Source of the DNA: Takakia lepidozioides
Taxonomy: Eukaryota > Streptophyta > Takakiopsida > Takakiales > Takakiaceae
Reading direction: 5' to 3'
Length of the DNA stretch: 60,000 nucleotides
Assembly: GCA_030704615.1 (NCBI GenBank)
Contig: CM060731.1
Coordinates: forward strand, 63,160,756 to 63,220,755
A program made the position numbers and the translations under genes. Under the pieces are notes generated by a model. That model did no database searches. It was not told the DNA's origin and saw only the letters and a list, made by a program, of their open reading frames with translations. Shown here in pieces: positions 1 through 10,997 of this stretch (position 1 is the stretch's first letter; each line of letters begins with the position of its first letter).

Positions 1-782
1 TTGCAGCATAGTAACCACGGGACGCGTCCTCTACCTCTAAGCCCACTGGACTTAAGGTTGTAGTTACGGAGGACAATTGGGAGCCTGACATTGGACCCAT
101 TGTCACCGGAGGAGAGAGACGACGTATACGGCGGTTCTTGAGGGCTTACAGGAATTGCTTTGCCTTCAGTTTGAAGGACTTGGGAGCACTGAAGGTCAAG
201 AGATCCGTATTGAGTTGGCCACTGACACGCCAATCTTTCGGAGACCCTATAGATACAGTGACATGGAGAGGTCTTTGATTCAGATGAGGACTCAAGATCT
301 CTGGGAGGCAGGTTTGGTGGAGCTCTCTGGTGGAGAGTATGCTTCAGCCACAGTGATGCCAGCCAAGAAGGATGTCTATGGCAATTGGACGGAGAGACGT
401 ATGTGCGGTGATTACCGGCCTGTAAATCGTCAGACCAAGTCCGATAAATATGCCATGCCAACACCAGAGGAGATCTTTGATGCCATCGGGCATGCTAAGG
501 CCTTTAGCACTTTGGATTTACGATCCGGATATCACCAGTTGCCAATCAAGAAGGCGGACAAGCAGAAGACGGCATTCTAGGGGATCAATGAGCACGGCAA
601 GGATTGCCTATACCAGTGGCGGTTCTTACCATTTGGGCTTAAGAATGCTCCTGCAGAGTTTCAGAGAGTCATGGATAGGATTCTAGCAGGGGTGGACTTT
701 GCTCGGTGCTACATAGATGACATCATCATCTTTAGTGTTACGATGGAGGAGCATGAGAGACACCTTCAGGTGGTACTGTTAA
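1..782 (+). mobile_element. Ty3/gypsy reverse transcriptase fragment, broken
   Basis: This is the remnant of a Ty3/gypsy pol gene. Before about 190 the frame reads as the segment upstream of RT (FLRAYRNCFAFSLKDLGALK). A one-base frameshift near 195 moves it to the frame 155-580, which carries the RT fingers and palm: CGDYRPVNRQTKSDKYAMP, then FSTLDLRSGYHQ. A TAG at 578-580 stands where the family has Trp. The same frame then continues with FLPFGLKNAPAEFQRVMD and the catalytic CYIDDIIIFS near 710. Homology stops at about 780, where hAT transposase sequence begins. RNase H, integrase and LTRs are absent. The element is a truncated pseudogene. The family call is certain; the exact clade is not resolvable here. 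Confidence 0.9.
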
Positions 783-799
783 TCCTCCACTGAGGTGCG

Positions 800-1454
800 G
801 CGATTTTGATTTTGAGATTTTGAAGTGTCGGATGGCTCTTCAAGCTATCAATGTGATGAAACCTTTCCTGCAATTTGCTGTGACATTTAATGTAAGTAAG
901 GCTCACAATATGTTGGCCCTTATACTTGATCCCCGCTTCAAGGGGCTGAAGTGCATCACCCAATATATTGGAGTTGAGAAGGCTCGTGCCATTGTGCAAG
1001 AGTATGATAGGAAGGTGTTGATTCTTTTTCTGGTTAAGGTGCATGCGAAGCTGAATCCTACAATGGCAAACTGTGCCCACCCGCACAACCAATTCCTGGC
1101 AATGCCTTGTTTGGTGCTCTGACATCCGGTGAAGAATCTTGCGAGGGGTTATTGGCTGCTGAATTGTCAGTTTTTCGTCGCCTTACTATACTAGCAGATT
1201 GCTACGATGCTCCTTTAATTTGGTGGCATTTGAATGCTAGTCAGTTTCCTTCTTTGTCATATCTTGCTCGACAAATACTTGCCATTCCAAGATCCCAGAT
1301 TGAAACGGAGCGAATTTTTAGTGTTGCTGGTGTTCTCACAGCTTTGCGGTGTTGTCGGCTTGGGCTTTCCAATCTAGATAGTCTTCAGCTTATGATGTTT
1401 GAGTCTTGTTATGTGATCTTCTCATTCATGCTTTGCATGTATAATGATGCATGA
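800..1454 (+). pseudogene. hAT-family transposase C-terminal fragment
   Basis: Two frames carry the C-terminal half of a hAT transposase. The first (about 820-1060) contains the ALILDPRFKGL motif of the catalytic core's last part. The second (1107-1454) contains the hAT dimerisation region: PLIWWHLNASQFPSLSYLAR, then IPRSQIETERIFSVAG. A frameshift lies near 1100. The N-terminal BED zinc finger and the rest of the catalytic domain are missing, and I see no terminal inverted repeats. It directly abuts the gypsy fragment, so either one element landed in the other or a deletion joined them. Non-functional. Confidence 0.85.
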
Positions 1455-1502
1455 TCTGTATGTATTGGAAACCCTTGATGTCACATGGAATTCAGCCTGT
1501 CT

Positions 1503-1594
1503 GTGTCGTGAGAATAAACTTCATACCTGGGTTGATATCTGTCTGGTGTGTCGTGAGAATAAATTACTTCATACCCGGGTTGATATCTGTCTGG
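1503..1594 (+). repeat. 45-bp imperfect tandem duplication
   Basis: Two adjacent copies of a unit starting GTGTCGTGAGAATAAA and ending GATATCTGTCTG, at 1503-1547 and 1548-1594. They differ by a few bases and a short insertion. The surrounding 1455-2087 stretch has no convincing gene; its open frames have no recognisable domain. Confidence 0.75.
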
Positions 1595-2087
1595 TATTGC
1601 ACAATTGAACCAAACCCTATTATCGATACCACATACTGGTTCTTGCAAAATGCAATATTTATACCCGTATTCTATATCCTTGTTTTGCAATACCTAGGGC
1701 CATACCTGTGTTCACATTTCAAAACAAATCAAGCCCCGGACCCGGCTGGTATGTTAAAAATTCAATACCAGTACAACATTGCTCTATACCCGCTTATGAT
1801 TTTATTCCGTTTTGAAAACATATAACTCCCATGACCGTGGGTTGCGCTCACGCGAGCGTGCACGTGCTCACATAATACCAACCCCCTAGTTTAATCACCA
1901 TGATGGAGCGTTGTACACTATTCATTCATCCATTTGCTTATTAGATGGCCTTTACAAATTTTAGCAGTTTTTGGGTCAGTCAACCACTTCCAAGGTGGTA
2001 TGTGCCCATTACCACTAGGCTACAACTTGGTTGTCAAAATAAATGTATGAATAGCGTACAACCATGCCAGATTAGACTAGACTTTTC

Positions 2088-2583
2088 TCAAATCGAAAAC
2101 GCGGGGTGTCTCATTTTTTCGGACAATGATCCGGTGCGGTATTTTCAAAATCCAATATTTGTTGGTTCTTGATAAAGTGTGGCTATCTCTAAAATGACAC
2201 CCACACCAAGACAAAATAAGGTTTAGACTGTTTTTGGGTTCAATCCACCCTTGGTGTCACAACGGTGTCCACCTTTTTAGCAGAAGGCAGTAACCTTCGG
2301 GGTGAAGAGACACATAATTTACGCTTCATTGGGGAGGCGTCAAATATTATTATTATTATTCATACGTTTACTTGTTTGTCCACCTTTACAATATTTAATA
2401 GTTTTGTCATATCTCTACACAACCGTCAAATGACTCCGCCTTTGTTTTTCGTCTTGGTGTGGGTGTCACGTTAGACATAGCCATGCTTTATCGAGAACGG
2501 ACAGATATTGGGTTTTGAAAAAGTGGTACCGGATCATTGTCCGGAGAATACAAAAATGAGATACCCCATGTTTTTCGATTTGA
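2088..2583. repeat. Foldback element with ~130-bp inverted arms
   Basis: The left arm (about 2088-2220) and right arm (about 2445-2583) are inverted copies. Both contain CCGGATCATTGTCC (in opposite orientation), the GACACCCACACCAAGAC block and the outer CAAATCGAAAA. The centre contains an (ATT)n run at about 2347-2361. The arrangement fits a non-autonomous DNA transposon or MITE with long TIRs. No target duplication is clear and there is no coding sequence. Confidence 0.7.
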
Positions 2584-2599
2584 ATAGGGCCCACCCCCG

Positions 2600-2866
2600 G
2601 AAGGGGCAGTAGCTGTGAGGCGAAGTGGCTCTTAGTTACGGTTGTACACTATTCATTCATTTACTTGTTCGTCCGCCTCAATATCTAATAGTTTTGTCAT
2701 CTCCCTAGAAAACCGTCAAATGACTCGCTGCACCTTGTTTTTTTGTCTTGGTGGGGGTGTCACGTTAGAGAGAGCCATGCTTTATCAAGAACCGACGGAT
2801 ATTGGATTTTGAAAAAGCCGCACCGGATCATTGTCCGGAGATACAAAAAATTGAGATACCCTATTT
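2600..2866. repeat. Direct partial copy of the neighbouring foldback element
   Basis: This repeats the right half of the 2088-2583 element in direct orientation: the CATTTACTTGTT and CCGTCAAATGACTC centre at 2655-2725, then the arm with TTTATCAAGAACC and CCGGATCATTGTCCGG at 2740-2865. Its distal end is truncated. It is either a tandem duplication or a second insertion. Confidence 0.65.
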
Positions 2867-3143
2867 ACAAAACATTGTGGCAGAATCACCATGCTTCCTT
2901 GTACACTAATCCTTCATTCATGTGTGCTCAAGCAATGGATAAATGAATGAACTTTCAGGAGGCTTGGTTCATCCAATAATTGTGTCTGTTCATACATGGA
3001 TGAAAAGTCGATGGAATGAAGGAGTAAGACAGATTGTTTACGTAAATGAGGGATTTGGAATAAATAGGTAAGAAAACCATTTATATAAGTCAACGAACGG
3101 ACGCAGTAATGTGTGGATTGACCCCAACTGAGCGAATTGACTC

Positions 3144-3338
3144 TTGGACGATAAATGCGCGGATTGACTTACGTGGAATGTACAAATTGGGATGAATCGA
3201 CGAATGATTTGGACGATAAATGCGCGAATTGACTTACGTAGAGTGTACAAATTGGGATGAATCGACGAATGATTTGGACGATAAATGCGCGAATTGACTT
3301 ATGTAGAATGTACAAATTGGGATGAATCGACGAATGAT
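3144..3338 (+). repeat. 65-bp tandem repeat, three copies
   Basis: Copies begin at 3144, 3209 and 3274 with TTGGACGATAAATGCGCG and end with GGGATGAATCGACGAATGA. The period is exactly 65 bp and the copies differ at only a few positions. A fourth copy aborts at 3339. The array lies immediately upstream of a TATA box and telo-box. Confidence 0.9.
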
Positions 3339-3353
3339 TTGGGGATTTAGATG

Positions 3354-3396
3354 TATAAATGGGCACAGAACGCGCAGTGCATTAGGGTTAGGGTTT
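3354..3396 (+). promoter_or_regulatory. Candidate plant core promoter: TATA box and telo-box
   Basis: TATAAAT at 3354-3360 is followed by ATTAGGGTTAGGGTTT at 3381-3396. The latter is the telo-box (AAACCCTAA in reverse) known from 5' regions of plant housekeeping and translation genes. A transcription start near 3385-3395 on the + strand would fit the TATA spacing. No transcript evidence is available. Confidence 0.45.
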
Positions 3397-3739
3397 CGCT
3401 CGTTTGTAGAGCTATGAAGGTCTGGGATTCTTTCCCCTGTGCCCTCGTGGTAATGGTCGAAGATGAGGGGGTTCCAGGAGTTTTTCATTTACGTCTGAAT
3501 CGATACTGGTGAATGTCTGCAGTTTTTTGACTCTTGGAACTCGTACCTCTCAGGCTGGGTTTTTTTTGTACTCTATCTCTCCCTAGAGAGTCCCATTTTT
3601 CTTGGTGCGAAAATTTCAGAATTCCAGTGCGTAGTGCGTACTGTGCTGGAGCCACTCTATCGGAGGTGGCAGAGGGAGCTCGAATTTTTTTGGCTGAAGA
3701 GCTTAGCGAACCGTGGGTCCAGGGTTTCCATCTCTCAAG
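3390..3739 (+). other. Possible first exon or leader of an unidentified + strand transcript
   Basis: Downstream of the TATA/telo-box pair, a consensus 5' splice site AAG|GTAAGA occurs at 3739/3740. The first ATG (3414) opens only 32 codons. I could not follow a coding frame into later exons on this strand. It may be a 5' UTR exon, a non-coding transcript or chance. The region 3740-4170 shows nothing else. Confidence 0.25.
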
Positions 3740-4169
3740 GTAAGATTATGTGATTTTTTTCTATTGGGAGACCGAAAGTGTGGTTGTTTAAGTTAAGGTA
3801 ATTGTGAACCTTGAAATTCAACGAGTCCATGTACAAATTCTTCATCTGCACACTGCAATCTGTTTACTTGAAATCTACCTATGGACACCCTCATCATTTT
3901 GCTCGGGGAAAATAAATTACAGCCGAAGTTTTAATATGCACCTGAGCTCATTTCCGAATTGGAAGACGTGAACATCCAGGATATCCTATGAACCTTGCCT
4001 TGGAATTACCCCAGACGCTGATCCCACCAGGACCAATTCAGTAAGTCCAACTGCAACATAAAGCTCTCATTGAAAGCCAATCCGAGTTGCAGGATTACGC
4101 ACTTAGGGCTTACCCCAATCTTCGATGCAAATGCCAGAGGAGATGATAATGTACTGATTGTTGTCTGCT

Positions 4170-4535
4170 TCACATACGCTTGTGACCAATTGGGCCAAGG
4201 GAGATAAAGGTACCTTGCAAGTTACAAATGCTTGTTGTGCGAAAAAACAACACATTCAATTTTGAGAAGCAGGCTGCATCAATGGTTGATACTTAGTAAT
4301 GTCAACCACCTTCACATATTCTTGTGGCCAATTCGGCCAAGGGATATCAAGGTAGAACAGAGGTGTGCCCATGGAAAGATACTTATTCAGTAAATATGTG
4401 GAAGTGTAACATTCACGAGACTGGACAGAACCTGTAAGTAACAAATGCTTATTGTGAGAGAAAAACAACACATTGTCTGCTGGCAATTTTGAGAAGCAGG
4501 CTGCATTAATGGTTGATATGTAGGAATGCCCACCA
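4170..4535 (-). repeat. Imperfect local duplication of exon-like sequence
   Basis: The segment 4170-4280 (CCAATTGGGCCAAGGGA, ACAAATGCTTGTTGTG, AGAAGCAGGCTGCAT) recurs at about 4314-4520 with the same order of blocks. The second copy is longer by roughly 75 bases in its middle. On the minus strand both copies read YQPLMQPASQN in one frame with a synonymous difference. This may mean duplicated coding sequence, but that is inference from a short stretch. Confidence 0.5.
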
Positions 4536-5267
4536 TCTGCTAAGTAACTAAAGTGTCTTCTCAACGAAATTTGAGCCCAGAGTTCAGCATCCTTACTAGT
4601 ACACAAGAAGGAGAGTTATCTATCATCAGCAGAAGAGGCTTTTTGGGTTGGCAGAACAGCAAACTGAGGTGGTCTGTGGCCATAACATAGGCATCTGATA
4701 ACTCAGGAGTCCCCGCACAGGAGCCATGTAGCGCCACAACACCACAATGTGGGCAGTGGAAGTAAGCCGATCCAGTAAGAGAGACCAAGGTCGGATCAGC
4801 TGACACATAACAACTCTATCTTCATCCAATGGTTCGGGTTTGTTTCATTCGTGCAGGTGGTTCTATTGTTTTCCATGGCTCCTTTGGTCGTCCCATGGTT
4901 CCTTCTTTGTTTCTCCTGTTTTACAGTGTGGTAATGTGGCACATCAAGTAGAGGGAGATAGCAGCTGGGGACATATAACAGAAGACTTGAACAAGTACAA
5001 AGTATGGCCTGTGATCATCCTCCCTGTAGGCAGAAGGTTATTTTTGCTGCAATCTGTCAATTTTGGGCTGAAATTCATGCCATGGTGGTTTCAGTACTTT
5101 GGCAGGGTAAGATTGCCAAAGGGAAAATCATAAACTAGGGATATCACATGTCAGAATCACCTGACTATTGGATCTTTCAGTGGTTGGAGTGCCATCTGCA
5201 TCAGAAAAGACCCTGTAATTAGTCAGCAAATTGCAATATGGAAAGACAGCACAACTGAAGCGACCAT
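4310..5267 (-). CDS. Candidate exons of an unidentified Cys-containing protein
   Basis: Three minus-strand blocks have exon-like boundaries. 5267-5161 lies between TTGCAG| and CAG|GTGATT and reads DGRFSCAVFPYCNLLTNYR. 4799-4597 follows GTGTCAG| and ends at CTA|GTAAGG, reading LTGSAYFHCPHCGVVALHGS in an otherwise open frame. 4431-4310 lies between TTACTTACAG| and AAG|GTGGTT and reads LSMGTPLFYLDIPWPNWPQ. The sequence looks like a secreted or membrane Cys-rich protein, but I recognise no family. Exon order and phases are not fully verified, and no start or stop is assigned. It could be a decayed gene. Confidence 0.3.
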
Positions 5268-5299
5268 CTGCAAGTTTGTTTCTTTATCAATTGGACAAT

Positions 5300-8090
5300 C
5301 GTTCAAGGTCATGGATTACTAATTATAAAATGTGGTTCTGCATACTGGGCAAAGAAAAGGGAGCAGCTTAAGTAACGCCAATGTTGTGAAGATGGGTGGA
5401 ATAAGCCACCAATATGTCTCAGAGTCATTATTTGCAAGGCTACACAATTTCTGAGATGTCATGCTTTGCCATCAAAGAGATGCTGTAGCCTTTATCCCAC
5501 AGGGTACCATACCTCCCAGTGGTGACCAGGGAGCACTACCCTAGTTCTTCGACAGCCAGCGGTATCTGATTCACGAGTCTGAGCTTTAGTCTGCTCGCTC
5601 GAACAGTCTGGATAGAGAGACAAACCATACTCGATGTGGCTGATACTCAGAATCCTCATTTACTGTCACTCTGAATTGGTGAAAAGTCAAGTGAAGTTCT
5701 CCTTGATCTCCCTGTTACCTTGTGGAGTGTCAAGAATCTTTGTTTCAACTGCAACAGGTGATTGCTTTTATGTACATCTGCAACTCCATTTCTTTTGTGG
5801 ATTGTATCCTCACAGAAATTGTAGCCTGCTTATGCCATTGGCACTTAAGATGTCTGGGGTGCATTAAGTGCCCAGTTCAAGACAAAGTGTCACCCCATTG
5901 CAAAGAATTCGCCTGCACCCATGCCTACTTACATGTTGGCTGGCATTCACAGTGCGCGCATTGTTGCTTTACAAGTCAGTTGCATAATTTCCAGCTTTGC
6001 AAACTTGCCACTGCTCTGCATAAATCTGCATAAAGTTTAAAAACCATGGAAGAGATGGATGTCTCTGGTTTCACAACTGTCATTGTGATTTGGATGTAAG
6101 CTGACTTTCTGGTTGTGGTGCAGTATGACAATAGTGTGAATCTTTGATTGATCAAGCAGGCAGAAATTGGATGACAGAACTGATAAAATCTCTGGAGAAG
6201 GGGTTTCCAAGCGGCAGACAAATCATCATAGTGCTTGCTGCTCTTCTTTAACTAAAGATTATCTACAGACTGGGAGTGATGTCCTTGTAATCACCATGAC
6301 CTTAAAACTCACCGGATCGTTGTGACCATATCAGGAGGGAGAATAACACCATCCACTGCGAGATCGACTATGGAACTTAAGAACATTATCATTCTCAAGG
6401 AATATATTCCCTCAGGTTACCAGTTACTTCTGTGTGAAATGATCAGTATGCTGGATCTAACAACTGAGAAGCCAAGAGTACCAGCGACCTGTGCACCTGC
6501 TGAAGATGGAGAACAGATTTTTAGCAAGTCTAAGGGACACAAAAGAAAACTTTGAAAGCGAGCTACTGTAACCTTGGAAGCCAAAACATTGCTCGCTTAT
6601 TACAAAGGGGAAAGGAACAAAAGGCGTGTACACAGAGACCAGCAGATAGAGGAGATAGAGTAGCATGCAAGAGAACCTCTATCCCACGGCATTCGTTTGA
6701 GGGTCTAGAATGCCTGAAGCTGATCTCAGATATCTCATTCTTGATCCCAGCTAGGGTTTTTCAACTCCAAACCACTAAATAGCATCCGAGTCATGCTCCG
6801 ATGAAGAAGCTATGATTACTACGGAGCTGCCCATGTTATCTCTGGTGAATTTCCTTGGCTAGTGTAGGGAATCAGCTCATGGGTTACATTCGGCTCATTT
6901 GTTTTGAAAGATCCAACTCAAACACCAACAATCAAAACAGTTCCATCCATGAGATATCTATGGATTCTCCTGAACGTTCCTCTCCTGAGAGCCACAACAA
7001 ATCTCTGAAGAGAAAACACATTATTTCACAGCATCGAAGTGACGCTCCGTTTCCCTTGTTGGCTGGGTTTGCATTTAGATGCCAAACTAGTGAGAATGCA
7101 GATGCTGACAGTCGCCTGATCGTCAAACAACCTCAGTAGAAGAAAAATTGGATATCATCTTCTCTACCCGATATGTGGTAGCCTGAAGGTTTGGATTGTT
7201 TTTCGACACATTGAAAAGTCTACCAAATGCCATTCAGAGTGGCAGAAGGGGCCATCAATTCCAGCACTGGTTGGAGGCCATGTCTCTGCTTCAAGCAACT
7301 GATGGCATAAGCTGGTTTCTGTCAGCATAAAAATGTATCTGCATCTGCTGTGGTTTACTTCACATACACTGCTGAAGCTTCAAATCTGCTGTTTCGACAC
7401 AGGAGAGACAATAAGACTTGGAAGTAGAAAAGTGGTCTGTATTTCGATTTTTTTCTCCATTCCTTAAGGCAGCACTGTGCAGGTTCAGGTAGCAACTAGC
7501 AACCTATGCGAACTCCTCTCTGAAATGCAACAAAGTTATGACCTGCATGTGTCTGCCTCCCAATCCCCACCCTCCAAACTGTGCAACAGTTTACCATCTC
7601 CCAGAAAAATTGTCCACTGATTCTATCCCAGCCATCCATCCAAAATTAGGATAGGAAGTATCATACAACAAGTTGTTCGTGAATCTGTTGACCCTGGGTG
7701 GGTGCTAAAGCAGCTGTTCCACAGCGACTGCTCGAGGGACGAACCAAAAGTGTCAAAAAACACCCCCAGAAACAATGTGCGTTCTAGAAACAGCTCACAG
7801 TCAAGATAATTTACAATCCTCTGGTGAGATCCCAGCTATGCCATCAGAATGTGCCATGGTCATCGACGTCTGACTGAGACTGAACAGTTCCCTGCCAGTG
7901 GAATAGGTATGATGTCAAGGAGAGTAACTTCAGGAGCCAAAACATTGCAGACATCGGTTGGGATATTCAGGGCTAGACAGAGCTGGATTGAACTGCGAGA
8001 TCCTCAAAAAATTTCCCTCAAAAGTGGTGACATACACCAACCTCTTGAGTTCAATCTTGGAACCCCCAATCAAATTCCGAGGATGGGGTC
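5300..8090. other. No confirmed gene; scattered splice-like signals
   Basis: The minus strand has a strong donor (CAACAT|GTAAGTAGG) near 5907 behind a Cys-rich stretch QQCAHCECQPT, and an open frame at 5976-6221. The plus strand has open frames at 6322-6555 and 6855-7139 with Ser/Lys-rich composition. None shows a known domain. Some of this may belong to the gene sketched at 4310-5267, and the part just below 8098 may be 3' UTR of the downstream minus-strand gene. Confidence 0.3.
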
Positions 8091-8097
8091 ATCGCCA

Positions 8098-10997
8098 TTA
8101 TATCACTTTTAATTCCTCGGGAGGAATGCCAGCTGGGTCAATGTCCCAGGAGTCTGCTGGGATATTAAAACTCTCGGTGCCAAGCATTTTGTAAGCAGGC
8201 ACTCTGTGTGAAAGTAACCCCATAGAGTGGTCAGGAAGTTTTCCTGTCTGATATTCTGGCTTCCAGAGTGTTCGAAAACCAGGCACCTTTGCGAGCACCT
8301 TGACTGTTGGAGCTTGTGCCAAACCGTAACTTTCTACAATCTCCAGCAGCCGGAAACGGTGGCGTGACCTTGCAGCATCTTTCACACGTAGCTCCTTACG
8401 CTTTCCATCATTCTTGTACATTGCCCACACCTCACCTTTCCTTGGGTAAACTGAAACTACCTCATTTGGTCCCTCGTCAACAACCATCTCATGAGAAAAA
8501 CAGTTGATTGGATAACCGACATCAGATGTCTTGCCATCCTTGAATTTTCCGATGGTTTGAGGGTACCCACTGTTCTGCTGTGGCCACACACAGGCAAATT
8601 TGTGAGCAAATTTCGAGGCCCTCCTGGCAAATTAGATGTTTACTGAGTCATATTGCAAACTTGCACCTGTTTAGTCTTGAGTAACATGTGCTTCAAAGCA
8701 GGGGCAGCTTTAACAGTCTAAAGTGAACCAAGTGCTCTGCCCACAATCTAGGAAAGAAAGAGACAGTTTAAGAAAAGTACATCTAGTAGAGCATCACGAC
8801 CTTTAAAAATAGTTTGCCATTGCCTTGTTGCCAGAAAGCTGCCTAATGTAGCCCCTTTTTTGTGTGATTGAACTCATCCCAAACGGAACAGCAAGACATG
8901 TACTACTTATGGAACAGCAAAGCTATTGCTCTGTGAATTTGTGATGAGAAATGTAAATCAAGATAACCTGTTGAAACTGTAGAGGTGAGTACTGAGGCAA
9001 CATCCACGACACATATGCTTTGAACGCCGGTCCTGATTTAACCACCCTTTGGATGCGCACCCAAGTGCGAGGCATGAAGTCAGCATCGTCGTATAACGCC
9101 CATATCTACCACACCCACTCTGTGTTAATATTAATATTATATTAATATTCATGTGAAGCCTGCCTATAGTTCTGTCAACTAAGAGAGAGTGTACCCATCG
9201 GGCTGTTTTTACAGTTTCTTTTGCTCAGAGAATCCAGACAGGGTTAGAACAGAGCACAAAGGTGGGGATAAAGGAAGAGGAAAGGGGGAAGGTAGGATAC
9301 AGGACAAAAACTGAAGGCATCCAGCATTGCTGAAGCCTAGCTCCAGTGGTGACACGTACCTTAACTGTGTGAATGTCTGAGGGAAGGAAAGGAAGGGAAG
9401 GAGAGGAAGTTTAACGTCCAGAAATTTACATAGCAGGGAAAGAAAGAAACTTTTTGGAGGCCCATAGGGCCCGTGGGACGAAGTAAAACGACTCATCAAG
9501 AGGAGAGACTTGTGAGAGAAATAGAAAGGGGGAGATGTACTCAAGGCTTGCTTGGCTTAGCCTTGTGGCCATAAACTCTGTCTGCTTTGGAGGGAGAAAG
9601 AGAAAAAAATGTAAAATGGACAAGTAAAAAATCCATAGCTTGTTCTAGAGAATTCCAATTTCAATGAATTTCAATGAATGTCTGACCCAAAAAAGAGAAG
9701 AAAAATGATGTTGTGGTATACTGCGTGTTTTTTAACATGGTTCTCTGTCCGGTCTCCGTCGAAATTGTAGTGGTCTGCATCCGGTACAGTAGTTTCGACA
9801 TCCTCCCATTCCTCATCGGACACCGGTTCAGTTGAGGCACGAGCATGACCTGAAGACTCAGAAATGTAGTTAGGGAGGATTTCTGGTGAACTTGCAACAC
9901 TATCCAATTCTCAGTGCCCTACAGGGTTGCTAAGCGCATAGGGAGTTCTCCATCAAAGGTTACTTTTCACAGTGACTATGCAATGCCACCGGACCCCTTC
10001 GGTTGACCCATGGTTTCTTTGGAGACTTTGCAGCATCTCTGTCCCTCTTACTTGAGACAATGTGCCACCTCCAGATGTCTTTTAGAGCGAGGACCAATTC
10101 GGTGAGCTAACCACCCAGTTGGGTGTGTGAAGCTGCTTTATAGCAGTCTGCAAAAAATCAACTATCTTCACGAAACAAGTTGATGAAAAATGCTTGTAAG
10201 TTCAAAAGAAAATACCAGCAGGTCCAGAAAATAACTAAGCCTGGTGGAGAACAAACAGTCCTAAACCAACAGAGCTGAAGCCCTCACATGACAACCTAGA
10301 AACTGCAGCACTGTGTTGATGATATGGGTAAGGAAAGACACCCAGCTAACCATGCCACTTCTGTAGAGCTTTGGCAGGATGGCCGCCTCCCTTGCAAGGC
10401 CATGTGGGGCCTCCTTTGTCCTTCTCTGATTCGGTATGACTCCTTTTTTTCGCATTTCTTGGCCTTAGCACTCTCCTTCCTTTGCTCTCCAGGATTTGAG
10501 CAATGGTGCCTCCGTTGTAATGAGTTTGTCCATTCCCAACATCAGGCTGAAATCTATCCTCGCTCTCGTTGCCACCTTCATCTGGGAAGTCATCCAAAAT
10601 CTCCTCTTTCACAGGCATGACTTGCCCTGGCCACTCTTCCCCTTTCTTCCTTTCCAACCAGTCCACGTCTTGCCTCATCTTCTTTCCACGTTGAAAGAGT
10701 GCATACTGGCTTTCATCAGAATACTCCAAAATCTCTGCCTTGACCAGACGAATGTCACATGTTTTCTCCGAATTCTTTTTTGTAGGTGGGTCAGGACAAG
10801 TGTTGGGCGATCTCCCGTCTTCCATGGCACAAACCTTTCCTGTACTTAGATTTCCTGCTTCGGTTTCTGTGCCTTGTGTAGGACACCGCTTTCCAGTATA
10901 TTCTGGTACCCGTGTCTCGGAGCACTCCTCAAATTCGGCCTTGATTTCCTTAATCCATGTCTGCCACTTGGCTGCCGGGTTTCCAGCCCCTCTACCC
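8098..10997 (-). CDS. Exons 6-9: basic linker and DUF3444 domain
   Basis: Exon 6 (10997-10351, after GTTCCAG|) encodes a charged linker starting GRGAGNPAAKWQTWIKEIKA and ending in a basic patch (GRRVLRPRNAKKR). Exon 7 (9909-9722) carries VPDADHYNFDGDRTE, the typical entry of plant DUF3444 regions. Exon 8 (9105-8968) reads IWALYDDADFMPRTWVRI. Exon 9 (8574-8098) reads CFSHEMVV, VYPRKGEVWAMYK, LLSHRVPAYKM and SWDIDPAGIPPEE, the family's core. DUF3444 is normally found after a J domain and zinc ribbon in plant DnaJ-like proteins; neither is seen here. Its molecular function is not established. The domain call is firm; membership in the same transcript as the XRCC4 exons rests on phase and orientation. 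Confidence 0.85.

Noticed and set aside
3144-3338. CRISPR array
   Set aside because: Units are contiguous 65-bp tandem repeats without spacers, in plant nuclear DNA.
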